Shown piece by piece: positions 1 through 5,936 of a stretch of DNA of 8,297 bases. Made by a program: the position numbers and the translations under genes. Position 1 is the stretch's first letter, and every line of letters starts with the position of its first letter. Source of the stretch: Dehalococcoidales bacterium (GTDB lineage: Bacteria; Chloroflexota; Dehalococcoidia; Dehalococcoidales; Fen-1064); assembly GCA_016929875.1 (NCBI GenBank), contig JAFGHZ010000032.1, forward strand, positions 1-8,297, given 5' to 3'. Under the pieces are notes generated by a model. It ran no database searches, was not told the DNA's origin, and saw only the letters and a program-made list of their open reading frames with translations.

Positions 1-86
1 ATTTCACCTTTGCCGACGTCGAAGCTGATATTGTTTACCGCCAGACGTTCGCCGTAATATTTAGTCAGATTCCGGACTTTAATCAA
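1..86 (-). CDS. ABC transporter ATP-binding protein (5' end only)
   Basis: Only the first 28 codons are inside the window; the gene continues past the left edge. The peptide starts with Ile-Lys-Val-Arg-Asn-Leu-Thr-Lys-Tyr-Tyr-Gly and continues through Leu-Ala-Val-Asn-Asn-Ile-Ser-Phe to Gly-Lys-Gly-Glu. This is the standard first strand and A-loop region of an ABC nucleotide-binding domain, with the aromatic A-loop residue in the Tyr-Tyr-Gly stretch; the Walker A motif would follow just outside. The style resembles ATPases of ABC-2-type exporters, but the family cannot be fixed from so little. The start is a TTG at 86-84, chosen because an AAGGA ribosome site overlapping the stop codon of the upstream isomerase gene lies 8 bases before it and no ATG or GTG is better placed. 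The 11-base gap suggests co-transcription with that gene. Confidence 0.8.
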   Translation of the reverse strand, partial: MIKVRNLTKYYGERLAVNNISFDVGKGE

Positions 87-97
87 TTCAGTTTTCC

Positions 98-1147
98 TTA
101 TTCTGTTGCCGTGGTAGTAGTTAGAAGACCGGCAGCTTTCCTCATTTTCGTTAATTGGTATTGTAACCATGCTTGTGTCTCGGAGTCGTAACCGCCGGAC
201 GTGCCCTTCCCATAAAACCGTATCGTCTGGGTGGACAGACGTTGCTCTAGCCAGTCATTCAAGGCACGGCTCTTGAGCACCTGCATATACTCTTCGCTGA
301 CTTCCATCGATGGTGCCCTCTCGGAAATCATTACGAGCATATATGGTTGAGTAGAGGTATCCTCTGTGCTTGATGTACTTAATTGGAACGGAGCACTGAC
401 TTCACCGATAGTAAGACCGGCAACTAAATATTCGAGTTGCCCGGTAAGAGCGTGTACAGGGACCCATCCCTGGTCGCCTCCGTTTTCGATGGCGGTGGTA
501 TCCAGCGACACTTCACGTGCAATCGTAGCGAAATCCTCGCCGTTATCTATTCTCTCTTGTATTTCCAGGGCACCTTCATAATCGGCGATGTAAATATAAT
601 GGAGATGGACCTGCTCTGCCGTGGCGGGCACATTCTCTTCGAGATATGCCTGCAGTTCCACGGCGATTAATGAACTTCTTATAATCTCCCTGAATTCTTT
701 ATCGGAGAGCATGCTCGTATAGAGTTTCTGCCCGTACCATTCTTGAAATTCTGCTTCTGAGATGCTTTCGTTTGAACCTTTAGCCGCACTCCTTAACGCC
801 TCGTCAATTTCTGCTTCCGAGATTACAATTCCGTATTCCGCCGCCGCTTGTTTAATCACGACTTCGTAAGTAACATTCGTTACCATACCGTAGACATCCT
901 CGGTACCGTTCAGGAGGCATCGTTTCAGGAAATAGTCGATCCTAATACTCTCGTCATTAACTTTGATAAGAATGCTGTGCATGGGCATTACATAAATCAA
1001 ATAGTAGCCCACACTTACTACTATAGCTATGGCTACCAGTATGGATGCGACGGTGATAATGGTATTGGTTTTTTTCTTGCGCCGTTTCGCCTCTTCGGTT
1101 AACGGTTTTGCCTCGTCAGTTGTTTGAACCGGGCGTTTCTTTGTCAA
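98..1147 (-). CDS. Membrane-anchored SurA/PrsA-like peptidyl-prolyl cis-trans isomerase
   Basis: The 349-residue protein is predicted to act outside the membrane as a folding factor, isomerising Xaa-Pro bonds of secreted proteins. Residues 1-28 are hydrophilic and Lys/Arg-rich (cytoplasmic), residues 29-53 form one hydrophobic anchor with no lipobox cysteine, and residues 60-170 resemble the helical SurA N-terminal chaperone region. Residues 176-278 look like a PpiC/parvulin domain, with a His-containing first strand (His181, His183) and the Gly-Gly-Asp-Gln-Gly-Trp motif at 223-228. The C-terminus is Thr-rich. Anchoring by a helix, rather than a cleaved signal or lipid, fits a single-membrane bacterium but is also seen elsewhere. 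The start is TTG at 1147, with GAGAGG about 11 bases upstream. A candidate promoter of its own precedes it, and an ABC ATPase follows 11 bases downstream. The domain order fits the family well; the client proteins are unknown. Confidence 0.85.
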   Translation of the reverse strand: MTKKRPVQTTDEAKPLTEEAKRRKKKTNTIITVASILVAIAIVVSVGYYLIYVMPMHSILIKVNDESIRIDYFLKRCLLNGTEDVYGMVTNVTYEVVIKQAAAEYGIVISEAEIDEALRSAAKGSNESISEAEFQEWYGQKLYTSMLSDKEFREIIRSSLIAVELQAYLEENVPATAEQVHLHYIYIADYEGALEIQERIDNGEDFATIAREVSLDTTAIENGGDQGWVPVHALTGQLEYLVAGLTIGEVSAPFQLSTSSTEDTSTQPYMLVMISERAPSMEVSEEYMQVLKSRALNDWLEQRLSTQTIRFYGKGTSGGYDSETQAWLQYQLTKMRKAAGLLTTTTATE

Positions 1148-1190
1148 TTGAGATATGTCCTCTCTTCTGGTAGGTTAGTATTAAAGTAAT

Positions 1191-1222
1191 ATGATATCAC
1201 CCAATTGTTAATGAAATGTTAA
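1191..1222 (-). promoter_or_regulatory. Candidate promoter with PHO-box-like TTAACA tandem repeat
   Basis: On the minus strand two TTAACA hexamers (1217-1222 and 1206-1211) lie exactly 11 bases apart, start to start. A -10-like TATCAT (1191-1196) follows 9 bases after the second. No good -35 hexamer sits at normal spacing, as expected of an activator-dependent promoter. The repeat unit, 5-base spacer and position relative to the -10 box match the Bacillus PhoP core box pattern. The predicted start would lie roughly 37 bases before the isomerase TTG. Only two repeats are visible and the DNA is AT-rich, so coincidence is possible. Confidence 0.35.
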
Positions 1223-1281
1223 TAAAAAATTACCTGCGGATAGTATTACTACCCTGAATCTTTCAACCAATATTCAACATC
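1223..1281. other. Intergenic, no gene; TAGTA-A-TACTA palindrome
   Basis: This AT-rich stretch lies between the possible miniprotein and the isomerase promoter. It contains an 11-base perfect palindrome at 1241-1251 whose TAGTATTA half also occurs at 1176-1183, on the other side of the TTAACA repeats. The pair could be an operator, but nothing else supports that. I see no convincing intrinsic terminator after dppF. Confidence 0.3.
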
Positions 1282-1401
1282 CTATACTACCACAAATAAT
1301 ACCGGATGTAATAATACCAGCAAATTTATCAGCGCAAAAACAGCCGTACCCTCCTGCCTTTCCGGAGTGGCTTCTTCGGAGTACTGCGCCTTTAACATCA
1401 T
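1282..1401 (-). CDS. Possible 39-residue single-pass membrane miniprotein
   Basis: This open frame begins with two adjacent ATG codons one base after the dppF stop codon and runs 39 codons to a TAG. The N-terminal half is polar and acidic (Ser-Glu-Glu-Ala-Thr-Pro-Glu-Arg-Gln-Glu). From Thr-Ala-Val-Phe to the Val-Val-Val end the sequence is almost wholly hydrophobic, about 20 residues, the length of one membrane helix. No Shine-Dalgarno sequence is seen, so expression would depend on translational coupling to dppF. Position and composition argue for a real tail-anchored small protein made with the Dpp ATPases, but a frame this short can arise by chance. I do not recognise a family. Confidence 0.35.
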   Translation of the reverse strand: MMLKAQYSEEATPERQEGTAVFALINLLVLLHPVLFVVV

Positions 1402-1402
1402 A

Positions 1403-2416
1403 TTACCGGGCGGCTGACAGATCGCTGGTGCCAGCTTGAGGTTTAACCAGGTGGCATGAGACCCAGTGCTCTTTCCCCACTAACTTCAATTCAGGCTCTT
1501 TCTGTTTGCAGATGTCGATAGCCATCTGGCATCTTGGATGGAACCGGCAACCTGATGGAGGATTGATCGGGCTTGGTACGTCACCTTTCAATATGATGCG
1601 CTGTCGCGTACGGTCGACTTGGGGATCGGGGATAGGTACTGCAGATAGCAAAGCGATCGTATACGGGTGCAAAGGATTGGCATAAAGCTCATCGCTGTCT
1701 GTAATTTCTACAATCTTGCCGAGGTACATCACCGCTACGCGGTCACTGATGTTCCGTACCACGGAAAGGTCGTGAGCAATAAAGAGATAGGTCAATCCCA
1801 GTTCCTCACGCAGCCTTTCCAGTAGAGTGATAATCTGGGCCTGAATGGAAACGTCGAGGGCTGAAACAGGTTCGTCGCAGACCACGAATTTCGGTCTTAC
1901 CGCCAGGGCACGTGCGATACCGATACGTTGTCTTTGTCCTCCGCTGAACTCATGTGGATAACGGTTTGCCATGTAAGGCTCGAGTTCTACCATGCGGAAT
2001 AATTCTTCTACCTGTTCCTTATATTCTTTGCCTCTTGCCAGACGATGCACCTTTAACGGCTCACCGATAATTTCACCCGCGGTCATACGCGGGTCGAGCG
2101 AAGCAAACGGGTCCTGGAATATCAATTGCATATTCCGTCTCATTCTTCGCATCTGTTCCTTTTTTAGATTGGTGAGGTCGACTCCGTCAAAAGAAACCTT
2201 ACCTTTTATCCCTTCGTAGAGTTGGAGAATACAGCGCCCCGTGGTCGTTTTACCGCAGCCGCTTTCTCCCACCAGGCCAAGAGTTTCGCCTTTTTTGATA
2301 AAAAAGTTTAAGCCGTCTACCGCTTTTACATCGGCGACTCTTCTACGTAAAATACCGGCTGTGACCGGAAAATACATATACAGGTTTTCCACTTCAACAA
2401 TATGATTCTCTTCCAT
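1403..2416 (-). CDS. dppF: Di/oligopeptide ABC importer ATPase, DppF/OppF type
   Basis: This is one of the two cytoplasmic ATPases that power peptide import through a DppB/DppC-type permease. The 337-residue length is normal. Motifs visible: Walker A GESGCGKT at 50-57, Q-loop Gln101, signature FSGGQRQR at 157-164, Walker B ending in Asp181-Glu182 (catalytic Glu), and H-loop His215. The C-terminal oligopeptide-transporter extension contains HPY (Leu-His-Pro-Tyr) and a cysteine set C290, C296, C303, C321, the arrangement linked to a [4Fe-4S] cluster in this family. ATG start at 2416 with GAGAGGG 10 bases upstream, 17 bases after the dppD stop, so the two are one operon. Opp versus Dpp specificity cannot be read from the ATPase, and no permease or binding protein gene is in the window. 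Confidence 0.93.
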   Translation of the reverse strand: MEENHIVEVENLYMYFPVTAGILRRRVADVKAVDGLNFFIKKGETLGLVGESGCGKTTTGRCILQLYEGIKGKVSFDGVDLTNLKKEQMRRMRRNMQLIFQDPFASLDPRMTAGEIIGEPLKVHRLARGKEYKEQVEELFRMVELEPYMANRYPHEFSGGQRQRIGIARALAVRPKFVVCDEPVSALDVSIQAQIITLLERLREELGLTYLFIAHDLSVVRNISDRVAVMYLGKIVEITDSDELYANPLHPYTIALLSAVPIPDPQVDRTRQRIILKGDVPSPINPPSGCRFHPRCQMAIDICKQKEPELKLVGKEHWVSCHLVKPQAGTSDLSAAR

Positions 2417-2433
2417 TATCCGAAAACCCTCTC

Positions 2434-3444
2434 TTATTTTTGCTGTTTCTGCAATTTACTGACTTCGGCAAAGCATGCCCGATAATGCTCTTCTCCGACC
2501 TTTTCCAGTGGGGGATATTCCTTTTCACATATAGGCATGGCATAGTCGCAACGCGGTTGGAATGCACAGCCGGGTGGTAACCGGGAGAGATTCGGGGGTA
2601 GCCCTTTGATAACTCTCAGCGATTTTTTCCTGCTGACATCCAGACGAGGAACCGATGCCAGTAAGCCCATAGTATAAGGATGGAGCGGGTTGGCATAAAG
2701 ATCCTCGGTCCGGGCTGTTTCTACCATTCGGCCTGCGTACATTACATTAACACGATCCACATAACGGGCCACTATACCGAGGTTATGAGTGATAGTAATT
2801 ACTGCGGTACCGAATTTGGCCCTCAAGTCATCGATAATTTCCAGTAACTGTGCCTGTACGGTAACATCCAGGGCAGTGGTCGGTTCGTCACAGATAAGCA
2901 GTGCGGGATTACAACTCAGACCCATAGCAATCATAATTCTTTGCTGCATACCGCCGCTAAATTGGAACGGGTAATCATTGGCCCTTCTTTCCGCATCAGG
3001 GATACCGACCAGCTTCAGTAATCTGATGGTCTCCTGGAAAGACTCCTCTTTATTCATATGGCGGTGTAGTTCCAGTGTCTCTGATATTTGCCGTCTGACG
3101 GTGAGTACCGGGTTCAAAGAAGTGGTAGGCTCCTGAAAGACCATAGCGATACTGTTACCGCGAATGTGGCGCATCTCTTCTTCAGTGGATTTCAAGAGGT
3201 CTTTCCCTTGAAAAATAATCTCTCCGCCGACAATTATACCCGGCGGATACGGGATAAGTCGCAATATCGAAAGAGCACTGACACTTTTGCCGCAGGCACT
3301 CTCGCCGACTAACCCCACGCTCTCTCCCTTTCTGACATAATAGGAGAGACCGTCAACTGCCTTAAGTTCGCCTTCCTGAGTATAGAAATAGGTTCTCAGG
3401 TTTTTCATTTCTAGAATTATTTCGTCTTTTGCTAGCGTCGCCAT
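2434..3444 (-). CDS. dppD: Di/oligopeptide ABC importer ATPase, DppD/OppD type
   Basis: This is the partner ATPase of DppF, 336 residues. Motifs: Walker A at 47-54 (GESACGKS, with Ala50 where Gly is usual, though the GxxxxGKS pattern is kept), Q-loop Gln104, signature SGGMQ at 163-167, Walker B with Asp186-Glu187, and H-loop His220. The C-terminal extension has Leu-His-Pro-Tyr and cysteines C293, C299, C306, C324, with exactly the same spacing as in DppF (CX5CX6CX17C). The FSGGMQQR signature is typical of the D subunit, FSGGQRQR of the F subunit, so the two form the expected heterodimer. The ATG at 3444 is directly preceded by AAGGAG with no spacer, which is unusually close. The next in-frame Met, residue 13, would cut the first strand of the fold, so 3444 is kept. 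Two promoters lie upstream. Confidence 0.93.
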   Translation of the reverse strand: MATLAKDEIILEMKNLRTYFYTQEGELKAVDGLSYYVRKGESVGLVGESACGKSVSALSILRLIPYPPGIIVGGEIIFQGKDLLKSTEEEMRHIRGNSIAMVFQEPTTSLNPVLTVRRQISETLELHRHMNKEESFQETIRLLKLVGIPDAERRANDYPFQFSGGMQQRIMIAMGLSCNPALLICDEPTTALDVTVQAQLLEIIDDLRAKFGTAVITITHNLGIVARYVDRVNVMYAGRMVETARTEDLYANPLHPYTMGLLASVPRLDVSRKKSLRVIKGLPPNLSRLPPGCAFQPRCDYAMPICEKEYPPLEKVGEEHYRACFAEVSKLQKQQK

Positions 3445-3528
3445 CTCCTTAGAGCAAACTTCGGGGGCTTGTTAACCGGCATTACAGGGATATGTGAATT
3501 ATCTGTCGGTTATACTTTCTACCCTCGA

Positions 3529-3541
3529 GTCCTACCTCCTT
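3529..3541 (-). other. Orphan Shine-Dalgarno-like sequence in the dppD leader
   Basis: The minus strand reads AAAGGAGGTAGG just after the P2 -10 box, a near-perfect anti-16S match. No ATG, GTG or TTG lies 4-12 bases downstream, and it is about 85 bases from the dppD start. The rest of the leader (3445-3528) shows no ORF with a ribosome site and no riboswitch that I recognise. It may be a relic of a lost gene start. Confidence 0.35.
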
Positions 3542-3542
3542 T

Positions 3543-3571
3543 ATCTTAATACCGAATTGGTGTTGAGTCAA
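3543..3571 (-). promoter_or_regulatory. Promoter P2 of dppDF
   Basis: On the minus strand TTGACT (3566-3571) and TAAGAT (3543-3548) are separated by exactly 17 bases. They match the sigma70 consensus at 5 of 6 and 4 of 6 positions. Transcripts would start near 3536 and carry a leader of about 90 bases before dppD. Confidence 0.5.
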
Positions 3572-3591
3572 TCAAAGCTGATTTGTGGGAT

Positions 3592-3620
3592 ATTGTAACA
3601 TCAACATTCTATAATGTCAA
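3592..3620 (-). promoter_or_regulatory. Promoter P1 of dppDF
   Basis: On the minus strand a perfect TTGACA (3615-3620) and TACAAT (3592-3597, 5 of 6) are separated by exactly 17 bases. It is one of the two closest matches to consensus in the window. It begins 58 bases beyond the stop of the transposase-derived gene, so dppDF need not depend on read-through from that gene. Confidence 0.65.
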
Positions 3621-3678
3621 GGAATTTATGAGTGTGAGCACTTCTATTCTGGTTGATGGCGCCATTTATTTTGTTTAT

Positions 3679-4467
3679 TCATCGGTCGCTAGTTCTTATG
3701 ATCAGGTTGAACCAATCCTGAAATGGTGCCATGCCCATTTTTTGTGCCGGCGGTATCGGGGTTCTATTATCTCCCGCGATGAAATTATAGTGTATACGCC
3801 ATGCATCCATCAGCATTTGTATCGTGGCGGTGCTTTTAAACTTGTTGCTTATAATGCGATTACGCTTCTTTAAAATATTTCGGAAGTATTTTGCGGTGTG
3901 CGGAATATCCTTTGCGTAGGTATCTATCGGCGTGGCAGTGATTACCTGTCCGGGTAATTTCCCTGCTCTGCGATACGTAATTTCCAGAAGTCCGGATATC
4001 TCGTTCGTTATCCCTGATTCGCAGAGACGGGAGGCCAGCAGGTATTTGCTTTCGATATCGAAGATGTCGCAGGCCCACAATTGCCGTTGCCCGATAACAA
4101 GAATTGCCTCGCAAACCAGCCAGGAATCACCTGCTTGCGGATGAAACGATTCTGCACGTTCAATTGCCTGTTTCGAGAAACGCATTACCCAGTTATAGAT
4201 ACTCGACTCTGCATAATAAGCACCGTGCTCCTGATTGATTTGTTTTTGAATGGCACCGATGGACATTCCTTCATAGTAATAGTGGAGGACTGATGATATT
4301 ACCCATACGGGGGTTTTCATCCCGGGTAAAGCATCGTTATCGGCAAATTTGCGCCGGCAAATTTTGCAGAAATGCCTTTGCATGCCTTCGAAGGTACCGT
4401 ACTTGACGGTTTCGAGCGCTCCGCAGTATTTGCATTTGACGGGTGTCGTATGGGTCGGTCTGTTCAT
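3679..4467 (-). CDS. Transposase-derived zinc-ribbon protein, DDE residues apparently lost
   Basis: This 262-residue protein has the layout of IS6/IS1-like transposases with an N-terminal zinc ribbon: C12-x2-C15 and C34-x2-C37, a helix-turn-helix-like region (about 52-100), then the DDE-type core and the family C-terminal stretch His-Tyr-Asn-Phe (226-229) with a Thr-Pro-containing segment. Compared with active relatives as I remember them, the first catalytic Asp (in Val-Ala-Asp-Glu-Thr) is Cys119, the second (in Ile-Thr-Asp) is Ala178, and the third position (the Glu of Ile-Glu-Arg-Phe-His) aligns with Lys193. The spacing between the last two is about 15 rather than about 35 residues. The frame has no stop or frameshift. 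The ATG at 4467 has GGGAGG three bases upstream and an extended -10 promoter. I see no flanking inverted repeats. The protein should bind DNA but not transpose. A recently degraded IS copy is the main alternative. Confidence 0.7.
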   Translation of the reverse strand: MNRPTHTTPVKCKYCGALETVKYGTFEGMQRHFCKICRRKFADNDALPGMKTPVWVISSVLHYYYEGMSIGAIQKQINQEHGAYYAESSIYNWVMRFSKQAIERAESFHPQAGDSWLVCEAILVIGQRQLWACDIFDIESKYLLASRLCESGITNEISGLLEITYRRAGKLPGQVITATPIDTYAKDIPHTAKYFRNILKKRNRIISNKFKSTATIQMLMDAWRIHYNFIAGDNRTPIPPAQKMGMAPFQDWFNLIIRTSDR

Positions 4468-4490
4468 TTTCCTCCCGGGCGATTGACCTT

Positions 4491-4499
4491 ATTTTATCA
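4491..4499 (-). promoter_or_regulatory. Extended -10 promoter of the transposase-derived gene
   Basis: The minus strand reads TG-A-TAAAAT (TAAAAT at 4491-4496, TG at 4498-4499), an extended -10 element matching 5 of 6 in the hexamer. No good -35 is present, as is common with extended -10 promoters. The leader would be about 20 bases. Confidence 0.4.
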
Positions 4500-4591
4500 T
4501 TCTTTGATGCCGTTTATTAACTGCGCTGAGGAAAGCTGTTCTGAGAATAATCCGCATGTGGCGGTAATATTATTGGCGTAGGAAGATGCAA

Positions 4592-4620
4592 TTGACGCAT
4601 TCAAAAGTATTTGTTAAAAT
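4592..4620 (+). promoter_or_regulatory. Promoter of the enoyl-CoA hydratase gene
   Basis: TTGACG (4592-4597) and TAAAAT (4615-4620), each 5 of 6 to consensus, are separated by exactly 17 bases. The start would be near 4627, giving a leader of about 53 bases that ends in a strong GAGGAGG site (4668-4674) five bases before the ATG. With the extended -10 promoter on the other strand this makes 4468-4679 a divergent promoter region. It holds no other gene. Confidence 0.65.
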
Positions 4621-4679
4621 TCAAGCACTGCGGGCAACAGAAATATTAAACCCGGGAATTAAAATGCGAGGAGGATTTT

Positions 4680-5423
4680 ATGGCTGCTCTCGAATATACA
4701 AAAGAAGGTAAGATTGCTTACATTACGATTAATCGCCCCGAGGCGTTGAACGCACTCAGCAATGAAGTTATGCACGGTCTGCGCAATGCAATGAATGATT
4801 TTCGTGATGACGACAACTTGTGGGTGGCAATTGTCTCCGGAGCAGGGGACAAGGCCTTCAGTGCCGGTGCCGATATTAAAGAATTCAAACCTGATAGGGA
4901 AGAAGTGCCGATGCGTGCCGACAAAATCTGGAAGCCTTTTATCGCGGCAATACAGGGTTATTGTTTGGGCGGCGGTTGTGAGCTGGCGATGTCCTGCGAT
5001 ATTAGAATTGCGGCTGAGAATGCACAATTCGGTCAGCCCGAAATAAACATCGGATATATGGCCGGCGGGGGCGGTACTATCAGACTTCCCCGGTTTGTTC
5101 CCCGTGCTGTGGCATCGGAGATGTTGCTGACCGGTAATCGTATTAGTGCCCAGGATGCTTTGCGATGCGGTCTGATAAGCCGTGTGGTTCCGCGGGAGAA
5201 GTTGATGGACACCGCTAAAGAAATTGCGAATACCATTATTTCCCGTGGTCCGCTGGGAGTCAGAGCTACTAAAGAGGCGATAATCCGGGGCTATGAAATG
5301 GACCTCGAGGAAGGATTGGCACTGGAACAGGAATTAGCCGCTCGTATCAGGGACTCCGAAGATTTCATGGAAGGCGCCCGGGCTTTTGCCGAAAAACGAT
5401 CCCCGCAATACAAGGCGAGGTGA
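4680..5423 (+). CDS. Enoyl-CoA hydratase (crotonase family)
   Basis: The 247-residue protein is of typical crotonase length and should hydrate trans-2-enoyl-CoA to 3-hydroxyacyl-CoA in the cytoplasm, a step of fatty-acid or aromatic/branched acyl-CoA metabolism. The CoA-binding and oxyanion-hole stretch Ala-Gly-Ala-Asp is at 62-65 and the second oxyanion glycine is in Gly97-Gly98-Gly99. Both catalytic glutamates of true hydratases are present: Glu101 in Gly-Gly-Gly-Cys-Glu and Glu121 in Phe-Gly-Gln-Pro-Glu, equivalent to Glu144 and Glu164 of the rat mitochondrial enzyme. Hydratase is therefore more likely than isomerase or dehalogenase. The ATG at 4680 has an excellent ribosome site. The gene has its own promoter and a terminator seven bases after the stop, and no other beta-oxidation gene is adjacent, so its substrate chain length and pathway cannot be told. 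Confidence 0.93.
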   Translation: MAALEYTKEGKIAYITINRPEALNALSNEVMHGLRNAMNDFRDDDNLWVAIVSGAGDKAFSAGADIKEFKPDREEVPMRADKIWKPFIAAIQGYCLGGGCELAMSCDIRIAAENAQFGQPEINIGYMAGGGGTIRLPRFVPRAVASEMLLTGNRISAQDALRCGLISRVVPREKLMDTAKEIANTIISRGPLGVRATKEAIIRGYEMDLEEGLALEQELAARIRDSEDFMEGARAFAEKRSPQYKAR

Positions 5424-5429
5424 TTTGAG

Positions 5430-5464
5430 AGGGGGCCTGCGATATAAAGACAGGCCCCCTTTTT
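5430..5464 (+). terminator. Rho-independent terminator after the hydratase gene
   Basis: AGGGGGCCTG (5430-5439) and CAGGCCCCCT (5451-5460) form a perfect 10-bp GC-rich stem with an 11-base loop, followed directly by a T run (5460-5464). It lies between the hydratase stop and the next gene on the same strand. That gene has no visible promoter of its own, so the hairpin may let some transcripts through. Confidence 0.9.
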
Positions 5465-5480
5465 AATCTGGAGGTGTGAT

Positions 5481-5936
5481 ATGGTGCAGAAAGCATTTGC
5501 TGACAGGTTGATGGATGCATGTGACCAGCACGCGGAACAGATTGCGGAACAATGGTATAAATCTTTATCGATACAGAAGCGGACAAGCTCGTTTCGTACG
5601 CATTCCAAGGAAAATTGCATACGCCATGCCGTGTTCTTGTATAAAAATCTCAAGCGGATGTATTTCGCCGATAATCCGTACCAGGAAGTTTCCAGGATTC
5701 TCGATGCCAGCGGTTATGCCGAGGAGCAATACGGCAGAGGTATCCCTTTGAGTGAAGCTGTCTACGCGCTTGTCCTCATCAGAAGGCACGTCTGGCTCTA
5801 TGCCGAATCTTCAGCCCTTTTCAGCAGTCCCGATGATATGTATCCGGCTTTGCAGAGCACTAATCGGATATTGCTTTTGTTCGACTATGCCACCTACATC
5901 GTGATTCAGAAATACGGAAAGATGGCGAAACATTAG
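5481..5936 (+). CDS. RsbRD_N-like stand-alone regulatory/sensor domain protein
   Basis: This 151-residue, mostly helical soluble protein resembles the N-terminal domain of RsbR/RsbRD-type stressosome co-antagonists. The Ile-Ala-Glu-Gln-Trp-Tyr segment near residue 20 and the later Arg-Gly-Ile-Pro-Leu-Ser-Glu-Ala-Val segment followed by Leu-Ile-Arg-Arg are the recognisable parts. In RsbR proteins a STAS domain follows; here the protein ends at Lys-Tyr-Gly-Lys-Met-Ala-Lys-His, so it is the input domain alone and must signal through a partner or act differently. No heme or metal ligand set is obvious. The ATG at 5481 has GGAGG six bases upstream (5470-5474). It sits behind the hydratase terminator, so it is probably expressed by read-through or from a promoter I cannot see. 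Its TAG overlaps the stop codon of the opposite-strand activator gene. Confidence 0.65.
   Translation: MVQKAFADRLMDACDQHAEQIAEQWYKSLSIQKRTSSFRTHSKENCIRHAVFLYKNLKRMYFADNPYQEVSRILDASGYAEEQYGRGIPLSEAVYALVLIRRHVWLYAESSALFSSPDDMYPALQSTNRILLLFDYATYIVIQKYGKMAKH

Noticed and set aside
1320..1400. Intrinsic terminator just after dppF
   Set aside because: The possible GTAC-based stem is weak and interrupted, and the T run is displaced from it; the bases also fit the small reading frame.
3445..3541. Riboswitch or T-box in the dppD leader
   Set aside because: No T-box sequence or known aptamer core was recognised; the only local symmetry is a short CTCGAG palindrome.
3583..3873. 96-codon plus-strand frame at the 3' end of the transposase-derived gene
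   Set aside because: It is mostly antisense to a recognisable protein, has no ribosome site and shows no family resemblance.
4507..4581. Small plus-strand frame of 24 codons in the divergent promoter region
   Set aside because: It has no ribosome site and no recognisable composition, and it ends before the hydratase promoter.
3445..4679. A complete insertion sequence with terminal inverted repeats around the transposase-derived gene
   Set aside because: I compared both flanks by eye and found no matching inverted ends or target-site duplication, so no mobile element boundaries are claimed.
4659..5027. 122-codon minus-strand frame inside the hydratase gene
   Set aside because: It is antisense to a clear crotonase with all catalytic residues, and no start signals are visible.
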